Shown: one piece after another, positions 1 through 10,127 of the stretch
Position numbering within the stretch: position 1 is the stretch's first letter
Layout: every line of letters begins with the position of its first letter
Assembly (NCBI GenBank): GCA_023231005.1
Contig: JALNWG010000016.1
Span: 9,419 to 73,418 of the forward strand
DNA from: Bacteroidales bacterium
GTDB lineage: Bacteria > Bacteroidota > Bacteroidia > Bacteroidales > FEN-979
Reading direction: 5' to 3'
Length of the DNA stretch: 64,000 bases
Position numbers and translations under genes: made by a program
Notes under the pieces: generated by a model
Database searches by the model: none
Seen by the model: the letters and a program-made list of their open reading frames with translations, nothing else
Told to the model about the DNA's origin: nothing

Positions 1-31
1 GCAAATGTAAAGAAATCGAAAGGAAAAATCG

Positions 32-39
32 TACTTTTG
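32..39 (+). promoter_or_regulatory. -7 promoter box upstream of mfd
   Basis: TACTTTTG fits the Bacteroidota -7 consensus TAnnTTTG and lies about 40 nt before the mfd start. No convincing -33 TTTG is visible at the expected 19-21 nt spacing, partly because the window begins there. Confidence 0.5.
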
Positions 40-81
40 CCGTGAAAACCACCCTCCGGCTTTAAGTTAGATTAATCGAAG

Positions 82-3000
82 TTGAATTCCCCAGATCTTT
101 TATCGGCTTATAAGAACCATCCACGGTTACAAAAAATCATTGACCAATTAATGGTTTTACAAGGCGAAGACTCCAACCGTTTTCGCTTTCAGCTTAAAGG
201 ACTTGTCGGCTCTTCACGGGCCATGGTATCAGCAGCCATTCACGAATTATCTGCCACCATCCATCTCATTCTCCTTCCTGATAAAGAAACCGCAGCCTAC
301 TTTCTCAATGACCTGGAACAAATTCTGGGAGAGAATGATCTTCCTTCTACAAAAAAAAAGGTACTCTTCTTTCCTTCCTCCTTTAAACGGGGATTCCAAT
401 CAGGATTAAAAGATAACCAGGGGCTTTTAGCCAGAACTGAAGTGCTAAACCGCCTCCATAGCCGGGCCAGAAAATTCGTGATCGTAAGCTATCCTGAGGC
501 TGTATCTGAAAAGGTCGTCAGTAAAAAATATCTGGAAAAGAATACCCTGAAACTATCCGTCGGTGAGCAGGTTAACATGGATTTCATTCTCGATGTAATG
601 ATCGAGTATGAATTTGAACGTGCCGATTTTGTGGTCGAACCAGGGCAATTTTCACTGCGTGGTGGGTTGATTGATATTTACTCATTTAGTAACGACCATC
701 CCTACCGGGTAGAATTTGTAGGAGACAAAGTTGCTTCTATCCGTTCTTTTGACCCGGCGAACCAGTTATCCATTGAAAAAGTACAAGCGATAACCATTGT
801 ACCGGATATTCGGATCAGCGAAGAACGTAAAATTGATTATGAATCTATTTTCTCTTTTCTTCCCGACAAGGCAATAATCTGGTTGAATGATACCGGATTT
901 ATAGCCGACACGATGGATAAACAACCGGCATCGGATCTGCTTCTCACTGGAAGCGAATTTTTAAAACTGTTACTTGACTTTTCAAGTCTGGAATTCGGGC
1001 CACAGTTCTTTTTAAAAACTGGTCAACCCATCGATTTTGATGTTTCCCCACAACCTTCCTTCAATAAAAATTTTGATTTGTTGCTGGAAGATCTTAAGAA
1101 AAACGAAAAACAAGGATTTCATAATATTCTCTTAGCCGATAACCCCAAGCAGGTAGAGCGTCTTCATGCAATTTTAGAAGAAATTCAATCAAAACGGAGT
1201 GAAGAACCTATTATCCCCGACAATGCCTCACGATCCACTCTGAATTTCTCGCTTCATGAGGGCTTTATCGACAAAGATCTGAAGCTTGCCTGTTATACCG
1301 ACCATCAGATTTTTGAACGATACCACCGTTTTCAACTACAAGATGGATATGCAAGCAAGGAAGCGCTTTCACTAAAAGAATTATATGATCTCAGACCTGG
1401 AGATTTTGTGACCCATATCGATCATGGAGTTGGTCGGTTTGATGGCCTGGAGAAAATTGTAAACAACGGAAGGGAACAGGAAGCGATCCGACTGATCTAT
1501 AAAAATGATGATCTTCTTTATGTCAGCATCCATTCTTTACACCGGATTTCCAAGTATATCGGGAAGGAGGGATCAGCGCCAACCCTGAATCGTCTGGGAT
1601 CGGATGTTTGGAATAAATTAAAGACAAAAACCAAAAGCCGGGTTAAAGATATTGCCAAGGATCTCATTAAACTTTACGCAGAACGCCGTGCTACTACGGG
1701 TTTTTCATTTGCTCCGGACACCTATCTTCAAACAGAGTTGGAGGCCTCCTTCCTCTACGAGGATACCCCCGATCAAATCAAGGCCACTATTGATGTTAAA
1801 AAAGACCTTGAAGAAACCTTCCCGATGGACCGCCTGATTTGCGGCGATGTTGGTTTCGGGAAAACAGAAATTGCCATCAGGGCTGCATTTAAAGTGGTCT
1901 GTGAAAGCAAGCAGGTAGCCATCCTGGTTCCTACTACGATCCTTGCGTTACAACATTATAAAACCTTGACGGAACGGCTTAAGGAATTTCCCTGCCGGGT
2001 CGATTACATCAGCCGGTTTAAACCGGTGAACGCGCAAAAGCAACTATTGAGTGATCTCGAAGAAGGGAAAGTTGATATCCTGATTGGCACCCATCGTATC
2101 CTTAGTAAGGATATTAAATTCAAAGATCTTGGACTTCTGATAATTGATGAGGAGCAAAAATTTGGAGTAGGGGCGAAGGAAAAAATCAAGCAAATGAGGG
2201 TGAATGTGGATACCCTTACGCTTACAGCGACTCCGATCCCCCGGACTTTACAGTTTTCGTTAATGGGGGCCCGTGATCTCTCCATCATCAATACTCCTCC
2301 GCCAAACCGGTATCCTGTTCAAACCGAGATTCATCCTTTTGGAGAAGCGGTGATTCAGGAAGCCATTGTGAATGAAATATCACGGGGTGGTCAGGTGTTT
2401 TTCGTCAATACCAGAGTACAGAATATCATCGAGGTAGCCGGAATGGTCCAGCGGATGGTTCCAAGGGCAAAAGTCGCTATTGCCCATGGACAAATGGAAG
2501 GACCTAAATTGGAAAAGGTGATGATGGATTTCATTGAAGGGGAATTTGATGTGTTGGTGGCAACAACCATTATTGAATCGGGATTGGACATTACCAATGT
2601 AAATACCATCATTATCAACGATGCCCATCATTACGGGTTAAGTGATCTCCATCAGTTGCGGGGCAGGGTAGGGCGATCCAACAAAAAAGCCTTTTGCTAT
2701 TTGCTGGCACCGCCCATGTCGACCCTTACCGATGAAGCACGGAAACGCTTACGAGCCATCGAAGAATTTGCCGATCTGGGAAGTGGCTTCAATATTGCCA
2801 TGCGCGACCTTGATATCCGCGGAGCGGGAAATATCCTGGGAGCAGAACAAAGCGGCTTTATTTCAGAGATAGGTTTCGATATGTATCAGAAAATTCTGGA
2901 TGAAGCATTGCTGGAGTTAAAAGAGACCGAATTCAAAGATGTTTTCCCCACGGAAGCACAAAAAGAATTTGTACGGGATTGTGTAATTGAAACAGATCTC

Positions 3001-3441
3001 GAAATCCTCATCCCCGATCGTTATGTAACCAATATTACGGAACGGTTAAATCTCTATAAAGAGTTAGACTCCATTGATACGGAAGAAAACCTTCACCATT
3101 TCAGAGACCGTCTGATAGACCGTTTTGGCCCGATCCCCGGGCAAACCGAATCGTTGTTACAAACCATCCGCTTACGTTGGTTTGCACGAAAAATCGGTTT
3201 TGAAAAATTAGTCCTGCGAAATAATCGCCTGACTGCTTACTTTCTTTCTAACCCTGATTCTGGATATTTTCAAAGTTCTCAGTTCACTGCCATCCTCGAA
3301 TTTCTGAAAACCCATCCGGCCTTTGCTAAAATGAAAGAAGAAAAAGACCGTCTTTCGTTGACTTTTCGCGAAGTTCCGGGGATTCAAGAGGCGCTCAATA
3401 AACTGGAATTCATTCAATTAACAAAAGTTAATAACATTTAA
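82..3441 (+). CDS. mfd: Transcription-repair coupling factor Mfd
   Basis: ATP-dependent DNA translocase that removes RNA polymerase stalled at lesions and recruits UvrA for nucleotide-excision repair in the cytoplasm. The 1119-residue product has the full family length. Visible parts in order are the UvrB-like N-terminal module (about 1-340), the CarD-like RNA-polymerase-interacting domain (from about 435, motif GDFVTHIDHGVGRF), the Walker A GDVGFGKT near 588, the DEEQ Walker B near 688, the helicase motifs TATPIPRTL and QLRGRVGRS, and the C-terminal TRCF domain from about 968. The start is TTG: an in-frame TAA stands two codons upstream, and the first ATG would remove conserved N-terminal sequence. 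The following gene is not obviously co-transcribed (81 nt gap with its own promoter motif). Confidence 0.97.
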   Translation: MNSPDLLSAYKNHPRLQKIIDQLMVLQGEDSNRFRFQLKGLVGSSRAMVSAAIHELSATIHLILLPDKETAAYFLNDLEQILGENDLPSTKKKVLFFPSSFKRGFQSGLKDNQGLLARTEVLNRLHSRARKFVIVSYPEAVSEKVVSKKYLEKNTLKLSVGEQVNMDFILDVMIEYEFERADFVVEPGQFSLRGGLIDIYSFSNDHPYRVEFVGDKVASIRSFDPANQLSIEKVQAITIVPDIRISEERKIDYESIFSFLPDKAIIWLNDTGFIADTMDKQPASDLLLTGSEFLKLLLDFSSLEFGPQFFLKTGQPIDFDVSPQPSFNKNFDLLLEDLKKNEKQGFHNILLADNPKQVERLHAILEEIQSKRSEEPIIPDNASRSTLNFSLHEGFIDKDLKLACYTDHQIFERYHRFQLQDGYASKEALSLKELYDLRPGDFVTHIDHGVGRFDGLEKIVNNGREQEAIRLIYKNDDLLYVSIHSLHRISKYIGKEGSAPTLNRLGSDVWNKLKTKTKSRVKDIAKDLIKLYAERRATTGFSFAPDTYLQTELEASFLYEDTPDQIKATIDVKKDLEETFPMDRLICGDVGFGKTEIAIRAAFKVVCESKQVAILVPTTILALQHYKTLTERLKEFPCRVDYISRFKPVNAQKQLLSDLEEGKVDILIGTHRILSKDIKFKDLGLLIIDEEQKFGVGAKEKIKQMRVNVDTLTLTATPIPRTLQFSLMGARDLSIINTPPPNRYPVQTEIHPFGEAVIQEAIVNEISRGGQVFFVNTRVQNIIEVAGMVQRMVPRAKVAIAHGQMEGPKLEKVMMDFIEGEFDVLVATTIIESGLDITNVNTIIINDAHHYGLSDLHQLRGRVGRSNKKAFCYLLAPPMSTLTDEARKRLRAIEEFADLGSGFNIAMRDLDIRGAGNILGAEQSGFISEIGFDMYQKILDEALLELKETEFKDVFPTEAQKEFVRDCVIETDLEILIPDRYVTNITERLNLYKELDSIDTEENLHHFRDRLIDRFGPIPGQTESLLQTIRLRWFARKIGFEKLVLRNNRLTAYFLSNPDSGYFQSSQFTAILEFLKTHPAFAKMKEEKDRLSLTFREVPGIQEALNKLEFIQLTKVNNI

Positions 3442-3473
3442 CATTTCATTTTTTTATCCTGCCCTTCTTTTTA

Positions 3474-3481
3474 TAATTTTG
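3474..3481 (+). promoter_or_regulatory. -7 promoter box upstream of the lamin-tail protein gene
   Basis: TAATTTTG matches TAnnTTTG and sits about 41 nt before the ATG at 3523. The upstream region is T-rich without a clear TTTG at -33. Confidence 0.45.
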
Positions 3482-3522
3482 TTAATTAAAAGACAACGTT
3501 ATAAACCATTAAAATTTATGAT

Positions 3523-4539
3523 ATGAAGAAACTTTTACTCTTATTTTCTGCTCTGTTTTCAGCAGGATTTTTGTTTGCCCAAACCGATTGTTCCGACATC
3601 TTTATTTCTGAATATGTGGAAGGTTGGTATAACAATAAAGCGCTTGAAATTTATAATCCCACTAAAAATGCGATAAAGTTAGATAGTTTATATCGTCTGG
3701 TTCGCTGGGATAATGGGAAAACCACCTCCGCAGATGATCCGATGTATGTACTTCCCCTCACCGGAACAATCGAATCATACAAGGTGATGGTTATTATTCA
3801 GGACACAACCAAACCGGGACAGGATACCATGGTATGGCCTGAATTAAGAAAAAAAGCCACCTTTCTTGCTCCCTATGATTACGATGGAACTACTCCCGGG
3901 GGAAGATGTGTTTTCTGGAATGGAGATGATGCCATTTCAATCCAGAAAAAACAAAACAACGGTACTTGGAAAGATATCGATATTTTTGGGGAAATTGGGG
4001 TTCGCCCACTGGACTGGCAAGGTGGTACAACTGGCGCATGGACCGATACAAAACCATACTGGCGCGGAACAGGAGTATATCTCACAAAGGATCAGTCATT
4101 AATACGTAAGAAAAATATCTATTTTGGCATTGACAAAATCAGGATGTCACATTATGGTGATTCTATTACAGGGATTTATCCCAATAGTTTTTATGCCTTT
4201 GCAGAATATGATACAATGCCAGCAAACTTTTTCGATAGTCTGGGACATCACATTTGTAATTGTGAAACGTGGATGTCTGTTAATAATATAAAGGGTATAA
4301 ATAGCATTACTGTACAACCTAATCCTGTTACCAACAATCAGTTTACAGTCATCTCTTTCGTCCCCATTGCTTCTGTGGAGGTCGTTTCCATCGTAGGGCG
4401 ATCACTTTTTGTAAGGGAATTCTCTTCCCACCAGAAAGAGGTGAAAATCCAACTCAGCGATTTGCCTCATGGAATTTATCTTGTCAAAATTATCACAGGA
4501 GATAATCAATCTGTGATCAAAAAAGTAATTATCCAATGA
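3523..4539 (+). CDS. Secreted lamin-tail-domain-like protein with T9SS sorting signal
   Basis: Predicted extracellular or surface protein of 338 residues with no enzymatic motif. A signal peptide is clear (MKKLLLLFSALFSAGFLFAQ, cleavage after about residue 20). The next ~200 residues begin DIFISEYVEGWYNNKALEIYN, typical of the beta-sandwich lamin-tail domain found on secreted bacterial proteins. The final ~75 residues start with VQPNPVTNN and end GIYLVKIITGD..VIKKVIIQ, the pattern of a type A T9SS C-terminal sorting domain, so the protein is expected to cross the outer membrane by T9SS and be anchored or released. A strong hairpin terminator follows. The role is unknown; lamin-tail domains often accompany secreted nucleases, and one candidate lies at 7599-10043. 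Confidence 0.85.
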   Translation: MKKLLLLFSALFSAGFLFAQTDCSDIFISEYVEGWYNNKALEIYNPTKNAIKLDSLYRLVRWDNGKTTSADDPMYVLPLTGTIESYKVMVIIQDTTKPGQDTMVWPELRKKATFLAPYDYDGTTPGGRCVFWNGDDAISIQKKQNNGTWKDIDIFGEIGVRPLDWQGGTTGAWTDTKPYWRGTGVYLTKDQSLIRKKNIYFGIDKIRMSHYGDSITGIYPNSFYAFAEYDTMPANFFDSLGHHICNCETWMSVNNIKGINSITVQPNPVTNNQFTVISFVPIASVEVVSIVGRSLFVREFSSHQKEVKIQLSDLPHGIYLVKIITGDNQSVIKKVIIQ

Positions 4540-4561
4540 TATTTATTTTATATGTTCTTTT

Positions 4562-4598
4562 CATAGGGGCAACTATAACTGGTTAGCCCCTATGTTTT
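4562..4598 (+). terminator. Rho-independent terminator
   Basis: A perfect 9-bp stem (CATAGGGGC / GCCCCTATG) with a 15-nt loop is followed by TTTTCT, 23 nt after the stop of the lamin-tail gene. The loop can extend the stem with AAC/GTT. Confidence 0.85.
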
Positions 4599-4628
4599 CT
4601 CAAAAGTATAAACAAATCCCTTCTGCAC

Positions 4629-7502
4629 ATGACCAAACATTTTACCACTTTATTACTTCTTGTTATTCTCCCGATTGCTCTTCTTGCTCAAAAAAATGTG
4701 ATCCGGGGTATTGTCACTGATGCAAATTCGGGTGAAACGCTCATTGGTGCCACCATCCTGTATGGCGAAAATAAAGGAGTAATTACCGATATGGATGGAA
4801 GATATTATTTGAAAGTTGAACCAGGAATCTATCATATTAAAGTTTCTTATGTCGGTTATCTCCCCCAGGAGATTGACATTACTGTAGGTAAGAACGAAAT
4901 CACTCAAAATTTTGCGTTAAAGACTCCTACATTAAGTGAAGTTGAGGTAATCGGCGATGTTGCCAAGACCAGGGAGACCCCAGTTGCCTTTTCAACGGTT
5001 AGACCCATTCAATTACAGGAAGAACTTGCAAGCAGGGATATCCCCATGATCCTTAATAAAACCCCCGGAGTTTACGCAACCCAACAAGGTGGAGGTGATG
5101 GAGATGCCCGTATCAATATCCGCGGTTTTAGTCAGCGAAACTTGGCCGTGATGATTGATGGTATTCCGGTCAATGATATGGAAAACGGTTGGGTCTTTTG
5201 GTCCAACTGGTTTGGTCTTGATGCGGTAACACGCAATATACAAGTTCAGCGTGGTCTGGGCGCTTCCAAATTGGCGCTGCCTTCAGTAGGAGGAACTATG
5301 AACATCATCACAAAAGGGATTGATGCAAATTTTGGAGGTATAATTAAACAGGAGTTTGGAAGTGATGGTTATCTCCGTACTTCCATTGGAGTTACCACTG
5401 GCCAGTTGAAACATGGTTGGGGCGTAACCATTGCCGGATCTTACAAACAAGGTAATGGCTGGGTTGACAATACTTGGACAAAAGGATGGTTTGGTTATAT
5501 CCGGGTAGATAAAAAATTAGGCAATCATACGCTGACCTTTTCTGCGATGGGTGCTCCTCAACAACATGCTCAGCGGTCCTATAAGAAATCAATTCCGACT
5601 TTTAGCAAGGATTATGCCGCCAAACTTGGTATTCGCCAGGGAATGATCGATTCTGCAGGCGGTTGGGGTATCCGTTATAACTCGAACTGGGGCTATCTGA
5701 ATCGCTGGACCCTTGGATCTAGTGGTGAACGCATTTATCAGGAAAATCCTGAAAGTTTATCCCAATCCCTTAATTATTATTTCAAACCCCAACTAAGCCT
5801 GCGTGATTTCTGGAGAATAAATGATAAATTTTATTTATCGACTATTTTATACTCTTCCATAGGAAATGGAGGGGGTACTAGCTTTTTTACAAGCGACCAA
5901 AACGGTACTCCTGGAGGCTCCACACCCTCACTTGACCCAACGAACGGACAGGTTGCTTTCCAGACTTATTATGATGCCAATATGACTGATCTGAAACAAA
6001 GATCCAGCGGGATCCTCCGGTCCAGTGTTAATAACCATGCCTGGTATGGACTTCTCTCGACTTTTACCTGGGAGATAAACAATGAATGGACACTTTCCGG
6101 AGGAGTTGATTTGAGAACATATCGTGCACAACATTATGGCGAAATTTATGATCTCCTCGGAGGACAATATTTTTTCAATAACTCAAATAAGAACAGATAT
6201 CTCTATTCGAAATTATATGAAGGAGATAAAATCTATTATAACAATGATGCAAAAGTGCGTTGGGGGGGGGTATTCGCCCAAGCCGAATGGAAAAAGGAAA
6301 AATGGTCGGCTTTTTTAAATTTTACAACCTCTCTAAGCGCCTATCAGCGAATAGATTATTTTAAGAAAATGGATTTGATCATTGATGGGGAAAAGTTTAC
6401 TGAAGCTGTTGGATATGGCGACATATTTTACTATAACGGATCACAAAATTTGACCTATACGCTTGAAGATAAACAATATACATCACATGACACGGTTTTT
6501 GTGATAAAGCAACAGGGGGCCACAACCGACACGCTGTTTATCACAAATCCGGCGGCATACGATATCAATTCCTCTCAGGCCAAGTGTACCAGTACCAACT
6601 GGAAAATTTTCCCTGGTTTTACACTCAAAGGAGGCGCTAACTATAACATCGACTCTAGAAATAACGTCTACCTGAACCTGGGTTATCTGACAAAGGCTCC
6701 CAGATTCAGTAACGTGTTTTATAACAATAATATGGAAGTTCAGGATCCAAAGAACGAAATCATTCAGGCTTTTGAACTGGGATACAGTTTTAATTCAAAA
6801 ACTGTTTCACTCAATGTGAACGGTTATCTTACGAAATGGAACAACAAGCCACTGGAGTCGGTTGCTATTTTTACAGATGAAAAAACACAAGAAACTTACT
6901 CATATAATGTCAACGGGATTAATGCCTTTCATAAAGGAATCGAGGTAGAATTTGGGTGGAAACCGATTCCTTCATTACAATGGGATCAGGTATTGGCCTG
7001 GGGCGACTGGCGATGGACATCGGGTTCAGATGTTACGATATACAATCCGGCAGGTGATTCGGTTACCAGTTTTAGTTTTAATGCAAAAGGAGTGCATGTT
7101 GGAAATGCAGCCCAGTTTCAGTTCATGGAAAGCTTGCGTTGGGAAATCATTAAATACCTTTATGTTTCAGGAAGTATGACCTTGTTTGGGAAAAATTATT
7201 CGAATATGGATCCGGCTTCTCTGACACCTGAATACATGGATGCAAATGGAAATCCACCCGATTCCTGGGAACTTCCGGTATATTATTTGGTCGATTTAAA
7301 TGCCGGATATCGGTTTACATTTAAAAAGTTTAAACTGGATATCCGGGCAAGCGTTCTCAATTTATTAGACCGTGTTTATATTTCAGATGCCGATAATAAT
7401 GATTCGTACTCAACATCAACTTCTTATTTTGATGCTTCCTCAGCCGGGGTTTTCTTTGGTGCTGGAAGAACCTTTAATACATCGATCGCATTAAGTTTTT
7501 AA
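4629..7502 (+). CDS. TonB-dependent outer-membrane receptor with CarboxypepD_reg domain
   Basis: Outer-membrane active-transport receptor, 957 residues. A signal peptide (cleavage after LLAQ, about residue 21) precedes a carboxypeptidase-regulatory-like domain (about 24-110: GIVTDANSGETLIGATI, DMDGRYYLKVEPG), then the plug domain (about 125-235: NKTPGVYAT, INIRGFSQRNLAVMIDGIPV, GGTMNIIT) and a 22-strand-type barrel ending in the C-terminal aromatic residue of SIALSF. No SusD partner is adjacent, so it is not a standard Sus pair; the substrate cannot be named. It lies between two T9SS-secreted proteins. An 8-G tract at 6262-6269 lies inside the barrel coding region and keeps frame here. Confidence 0.93.
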   Translation: MTKHFTTLLLLVILPIALLAQKNVIRGIVTDANSGETLIGATILYGENKGVITDMDGRYYLKVEPGIYHIKVSYVGYLPQEIDITVGKNEITQNFALKTPTLSEVEVIGDVAKTRETPVAFSTVRPIQLQEELASRDIPMILNKTPGVYATQQGGGDGDARINIRGFSQRNLAVMIDGIPVNDMENGWVFWSNWFGLDAVTRNIQVQRGLGASKLALPSVGGTMNIITKGIDANFGGIIKQEFGSDGYLRTSIGVTTGQLKHGWGVTIAGSYKQGNGWVDNTWTKGWFGYIRVDKKLGNHTLTFSAMGAPQQHAQRSYKKSIPTFSKDYAAKLGIRQGMIDSAGGWGIRYNSNWGYLNRWTLGSSGERIYQENPESLSQSLNYYFKPQLSLRDFWRINDKFYLSTILYSSIGNGGGTSFFTSDQNGTPGGSTPSLDPTNGQVAFQTYYDANMTDLKQRSSGILRSSVNNHAWYGLLSTFTWEINNEWTLSGGVDLRTYRAQHYGEIYDLLGGQYFFNNSNKNRYLYSKLYEGDKIYYNNDAKVRWGGVFAQAEWKKEKWSAFLNFTTSLSAYQRIDYFKKMDLIIDGEKFTEAVGYGDIFYYNGSQNLTYTLEDKQYTSHDTVFVIKQQGATTDTLFITNPAAYDINSSQAKCTSTNWKIFPGFTLKGGANYNIDSRNNVYLNLGYLTKAPRFSNVFYNNNMEVQDPKNEIIQAFELGYSFNSKTVSLNVNGYLTKWNNKPLESVAIFTDEKTQETYSYNVNGINAFHKGIEVEFGWKPIPSLQWDQVLAWGDWRWTSGSDVTIYNPAGDSVTSFSFNAKGVHVGNAAQFQFMESLRWEIIKYLYVSGSMTLFGKNYSNMDPASLTPEYMDANGNPPDSWELPVYYLVDLNAGYRFTFKKFKLDIRASVLNLLDRVYISDADNNDSYSTSTSYFDASSAGVFFGAGRTFNTSIALSF

Positions 7503-7598
7503 ATCAGTCAGTGGGGGAGAAATAGTGAATTGCAAAGCAATCACGGACACCCGTAAAAAATGAGATGATTGTAAGTAAATATTGAAAATAAAATCGAT

Positions 7599-10043
7599 AT
7601 GAAAAAAGTAACATTGATGATAATCAGTCTGATGCTCCTTGGTGTGTCGGCTTTTTCCCAGTCAACAATTGCAGAAGCCAGGGCCATGCCTGAGGGTTCT
7701 ACAGTTACAATACGAGGAATCGTTACCAATGGTTCTGAATTGGGGATCATCCGGTATATTCAGGATGCCACGGCAGGAATTGCTGCCTATGGCTCCAAGG
7801 TAAGCGGTATCGAACGCGGCGATTCGGTGGTTGTTACCGGTGTTACAAAAAACTACAATTTTTTATTGGAGTTGGATCCGGTCAGTTCCATTACAGCTAT
7901 TGCTCCAAAACCTTCACCGGAACCGATTGTTCTGACACCCGGCGGGATGAAGGAATTGTATGAGTCACGGCTCGTAAAAATGATCGATGTGACTTTTGCA
8001 AATGCCGGTGGGGTTTTTGCCGGAAATACCAACTATAACGTCACAGCCAATGGACAAACTTGCCCGGTTCGGATTAACACCAATTCAAATCTTGTCGGAC
8101 AAATTATTCCTGCCGATCAGGTCACCATCATTGGCCTCTGTTCACAATATAACTATACCGATCCAAATGCCGGGTACCAGCTATTGCTCAGGGATAAAAA
8201 TGATATTGTCGCCAGCAGTTCAATCTTGTTTACAACACCTATTACCGTTGGCAATATAACGACTAATAGTTTCGACCTTTCATGGAATACCAACATTGCC
8301 GGCACTACGGAACTTTTTTATGGACGTACTCCTCAGTTGGAATTGGGGCACCAGGGTGCTGCCGGAACAGGTACTGCCCATACAATCTCCCTTTCCGGAT
8401 TGAATCCATCGGATTTGATCTATGTACATGCATTTTCTGTTGCCGCCCAGGATACTGGCTGGTCGGGATTAAAACCCTATATTACCCAATCGGTTTCCTC
8501 CGGAACAATCAAAACGTATTTTACGCGGCCTGTCGATACCACAGTGGCTACTGGCCCCAAGGCAATCCAGATATACCGTGCCGTGGATGATACCTGTATC
8601 GCATACATCTACCGGGCAAAACAAAGCATCGATGTGGCCATCTATAATTTTAATCTCGACGGAATCAGCAATATCGCCAATGCATTGAATGTTGCCTATA
8701 ACAGGGGAGTTGTGGTGAGGGTTGTCACCGATGGTGGAACCAATAATTCGGCCATTCCGGAATTGGTCGCCGGTATTGGAAAAATCGGCCGCCCTGTCAC
8801 AACGGGTATCATGCACGATAAATTTATGGTGATCGATGGTAATTCTGCCGATCCGAATGATCCAATTGTATGGACTGGCTCTTGCAACTGGACCGATCAG
8901 AATATAAATACCGATGCCAACAATGTCCTGTTTATCCAGGATGCCAGTCTTGCCAAAGCATATACCATTGAGTTTAACGAAATGTTTGGTTCAACTACTG
9001 CTACCCCAAATGCTGCCAATGCAAAATTCGGGCCAGCAAAATCTGATAATACTCCCCATGAGTTTGTTATCGGAGGAAACCGTGTTGAACTCTATTTCAG
9101 CCCGAGCGACGGAGTAAACCAACAGATCATCAATCACATCGGCACTGTAAACAATGATCTGGAAATCGGTACGATGCTCATTACCCGGAAGGTGATCAGC
9201 GATGCCATCATTGCCAAATCAAATGCCGGAATTCCTTCAAAAGTGGTCATATCAAACCGTTCTACTTCCGATGCTACAGTTGTTGCCAATCTCGGCGCTG
9301 CCTTAGGCAACAACTTCAGAGAATACCACGAACAAGGATTACTTCATAGTAAAGTGATGATCGTTGACCAATCGAATCCAAACTCGGATCCGTTTGTATG
9401 GACCGGTTCCCATAACTGGAGCGATGCAGCCAATGTAAGCAACGACGAAAACTCCATCGTAATTCATGATCCAGCCATCTGCAATTTGTTTTTCCAGGAT
9501 TTTACGTATCGCTTTAACAAGGCTATTCCGGTGAGCGATCATCCTGTTCTGGATCTTGGACCTGACCAAACAGTTTTCGCCGGCGATACCGTTACCCTGG
9601 ATGCCGGACAGTTTACAAGCTATGTATGGTCAACAGGTGATCTTACCCAAATCATTAAAGTTGATTCATCAGGCGTTGGTCATGGGGTCAAAAAAATATA
9701 TTGTCGTGTCGTGGATCAGTATGGAGTTCAATCGGATACGGTTAGGATTACCTTCAAGTATGGAGTGGGAATGAACGAGCAGAATGAAGTGATCTCTCAA
9801 CTTCAGGTTTATCCGAATCCAGCTACATCCTATGTTAATTTAGGATTTACTTCAAAGACAAGTGAAACTGTTTCAGCAGAACTTTTTAATTTTACTGGAT
9901 CGGTTGTGTGGCAATCGGAAATACAGGTTAACAAAGGGAATAATCTGATCAGGTTAGATCAATTGTCACTGCAAAAAGGAATTTATTTACTTCGCTTACG
10001 TACATCGGGCGGGGAAATTGTGAAAAAAATCAAATTCAATTAA
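7599..10043 (+). CDS. Secreted double phospholipase-D-like (HKD) protein with T9SS signal
   Basis: Predicted extracellular phosphodiesterase or nuclease, 814 residues. In order: signal peptide (cleavage after AFSQ, ~21), an OB-fold-like region (~22-200, GSTVTIRGIVTNG, SVVVTGV), a fibronectin-III-like module (~205-295), two PLD domains each with an intact HxKxxxxD motif (HDKFMVID from ~405 and HSKVMIVD from ~582, each followed by a WTGS.NW motif), an Ig/PKD-like region (~645-725, DQTVFAGDTVTLDAG), and a T9SS type A sorting domain (YPNPATSYVNLGF to the C-terminus). Both halves of the PLD active site are present, so activity is likely. An OB fold plus PLD pair suggests nucleic acid as substrate, but phospholipid cannot be excluded. 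A terminator follows. Confidence 0.88.
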   Translation: MKKVTLMIISLMLLGVSAFSQSTIAEARAMPEGSTVTIRGIVTNGSELGIIRYIQDATAGIAAYGSKVSGIERGDSVVVTGVTKNYNFLLELDPVSSITAIAPKPSPEPIVLTPGGMKELYESRLVKMIDVTFANAGGVFAGNTNYNVTANGQTCPVRINTNSNLVGQIIPADQVTIIGLCSQYNYTDPNAGYQLLLRDKNDIVASSSILFTTPITVGNITTNSFDLSWNTNIAGTTELFYGRTPQLELGHQGAAGTGTAHTISLSGLNPSDLIYVHAFSVAAQDTGWSGLKPYITQSVSSGTIKTYFTRPVDTTVATGPKAIQIYRAVDDTCIAYIYRAKQSIDVAIYNFNLDGISNIANALNVAYNRGVVVRVVTDGGTNNSAIPELVAGIGKIGRPVTTGIMHDKFMVIDGNSADPNDPIVWTGSCNWTDQNINTDANNVLFIQDASLAKAYTIEFNEMFGSTTATPNAANAKFGPAKSDNTPHEFVIGGNRVELYFSPSDGVNQQIINHIGTVNNDLEIGTMLITRKVISDAIIAKSNAGIPSKVVISNRSTSDATVVANLGAALGNNFREYHEQGLLHSKVMIVDQSNPNSDPFVWTGSHNWSDAANVSNDENSIVIHDPAICNLFFQDFTYRFNKAIPVSDHPVLDLGPDQTVFAGDTVTLDAGQFTSYVWSTGDLTQIIKVDSSGVGHGVKKIYCRVVDQYGVQSDTVRITFKYGVGMNEQNEVISQLQVYPNPATSYVNLGFTSKTSETVSAELFNFTGSVVWQSEIQVNKGNNLIRLDQLSLQKGIYLLRLRTSGGEIVKKIKFN

Positions 10044-10056
10044 TAACAGAAGAACA

Positions 10057-10088
10057 TGACCCGGATGCAATACGGGGTCACCTTTTTC
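10057..10088 (+). terminator. Probable rho-independent terminator
   Basis: Inverted repeat TGACCC / GGGTCA enclosing 12 nt, followed by CCTTTTTCG, directly downstream of the PLD gene. Confidence 0.6.
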
Positions 10089-10127
10089 GTTATTTAAAAA
10101 ATCAAATCAAATTAAATCCAGCGACTT

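Noticed and set aside
2004..2631. Antisense open frames inside mfd and similar frames across other large genes
   Set aside because: They lie opposite conserved coding sequence, carry no recognisable motifs or start context, and are expected by chance.
4629..7502. SusC-like receptor of a polysaccharide utilisation locus
   Set aside because: No SusD-like lipoprotein or glycoside hydrolase is adjacent, so a Sus assignment is not supported.
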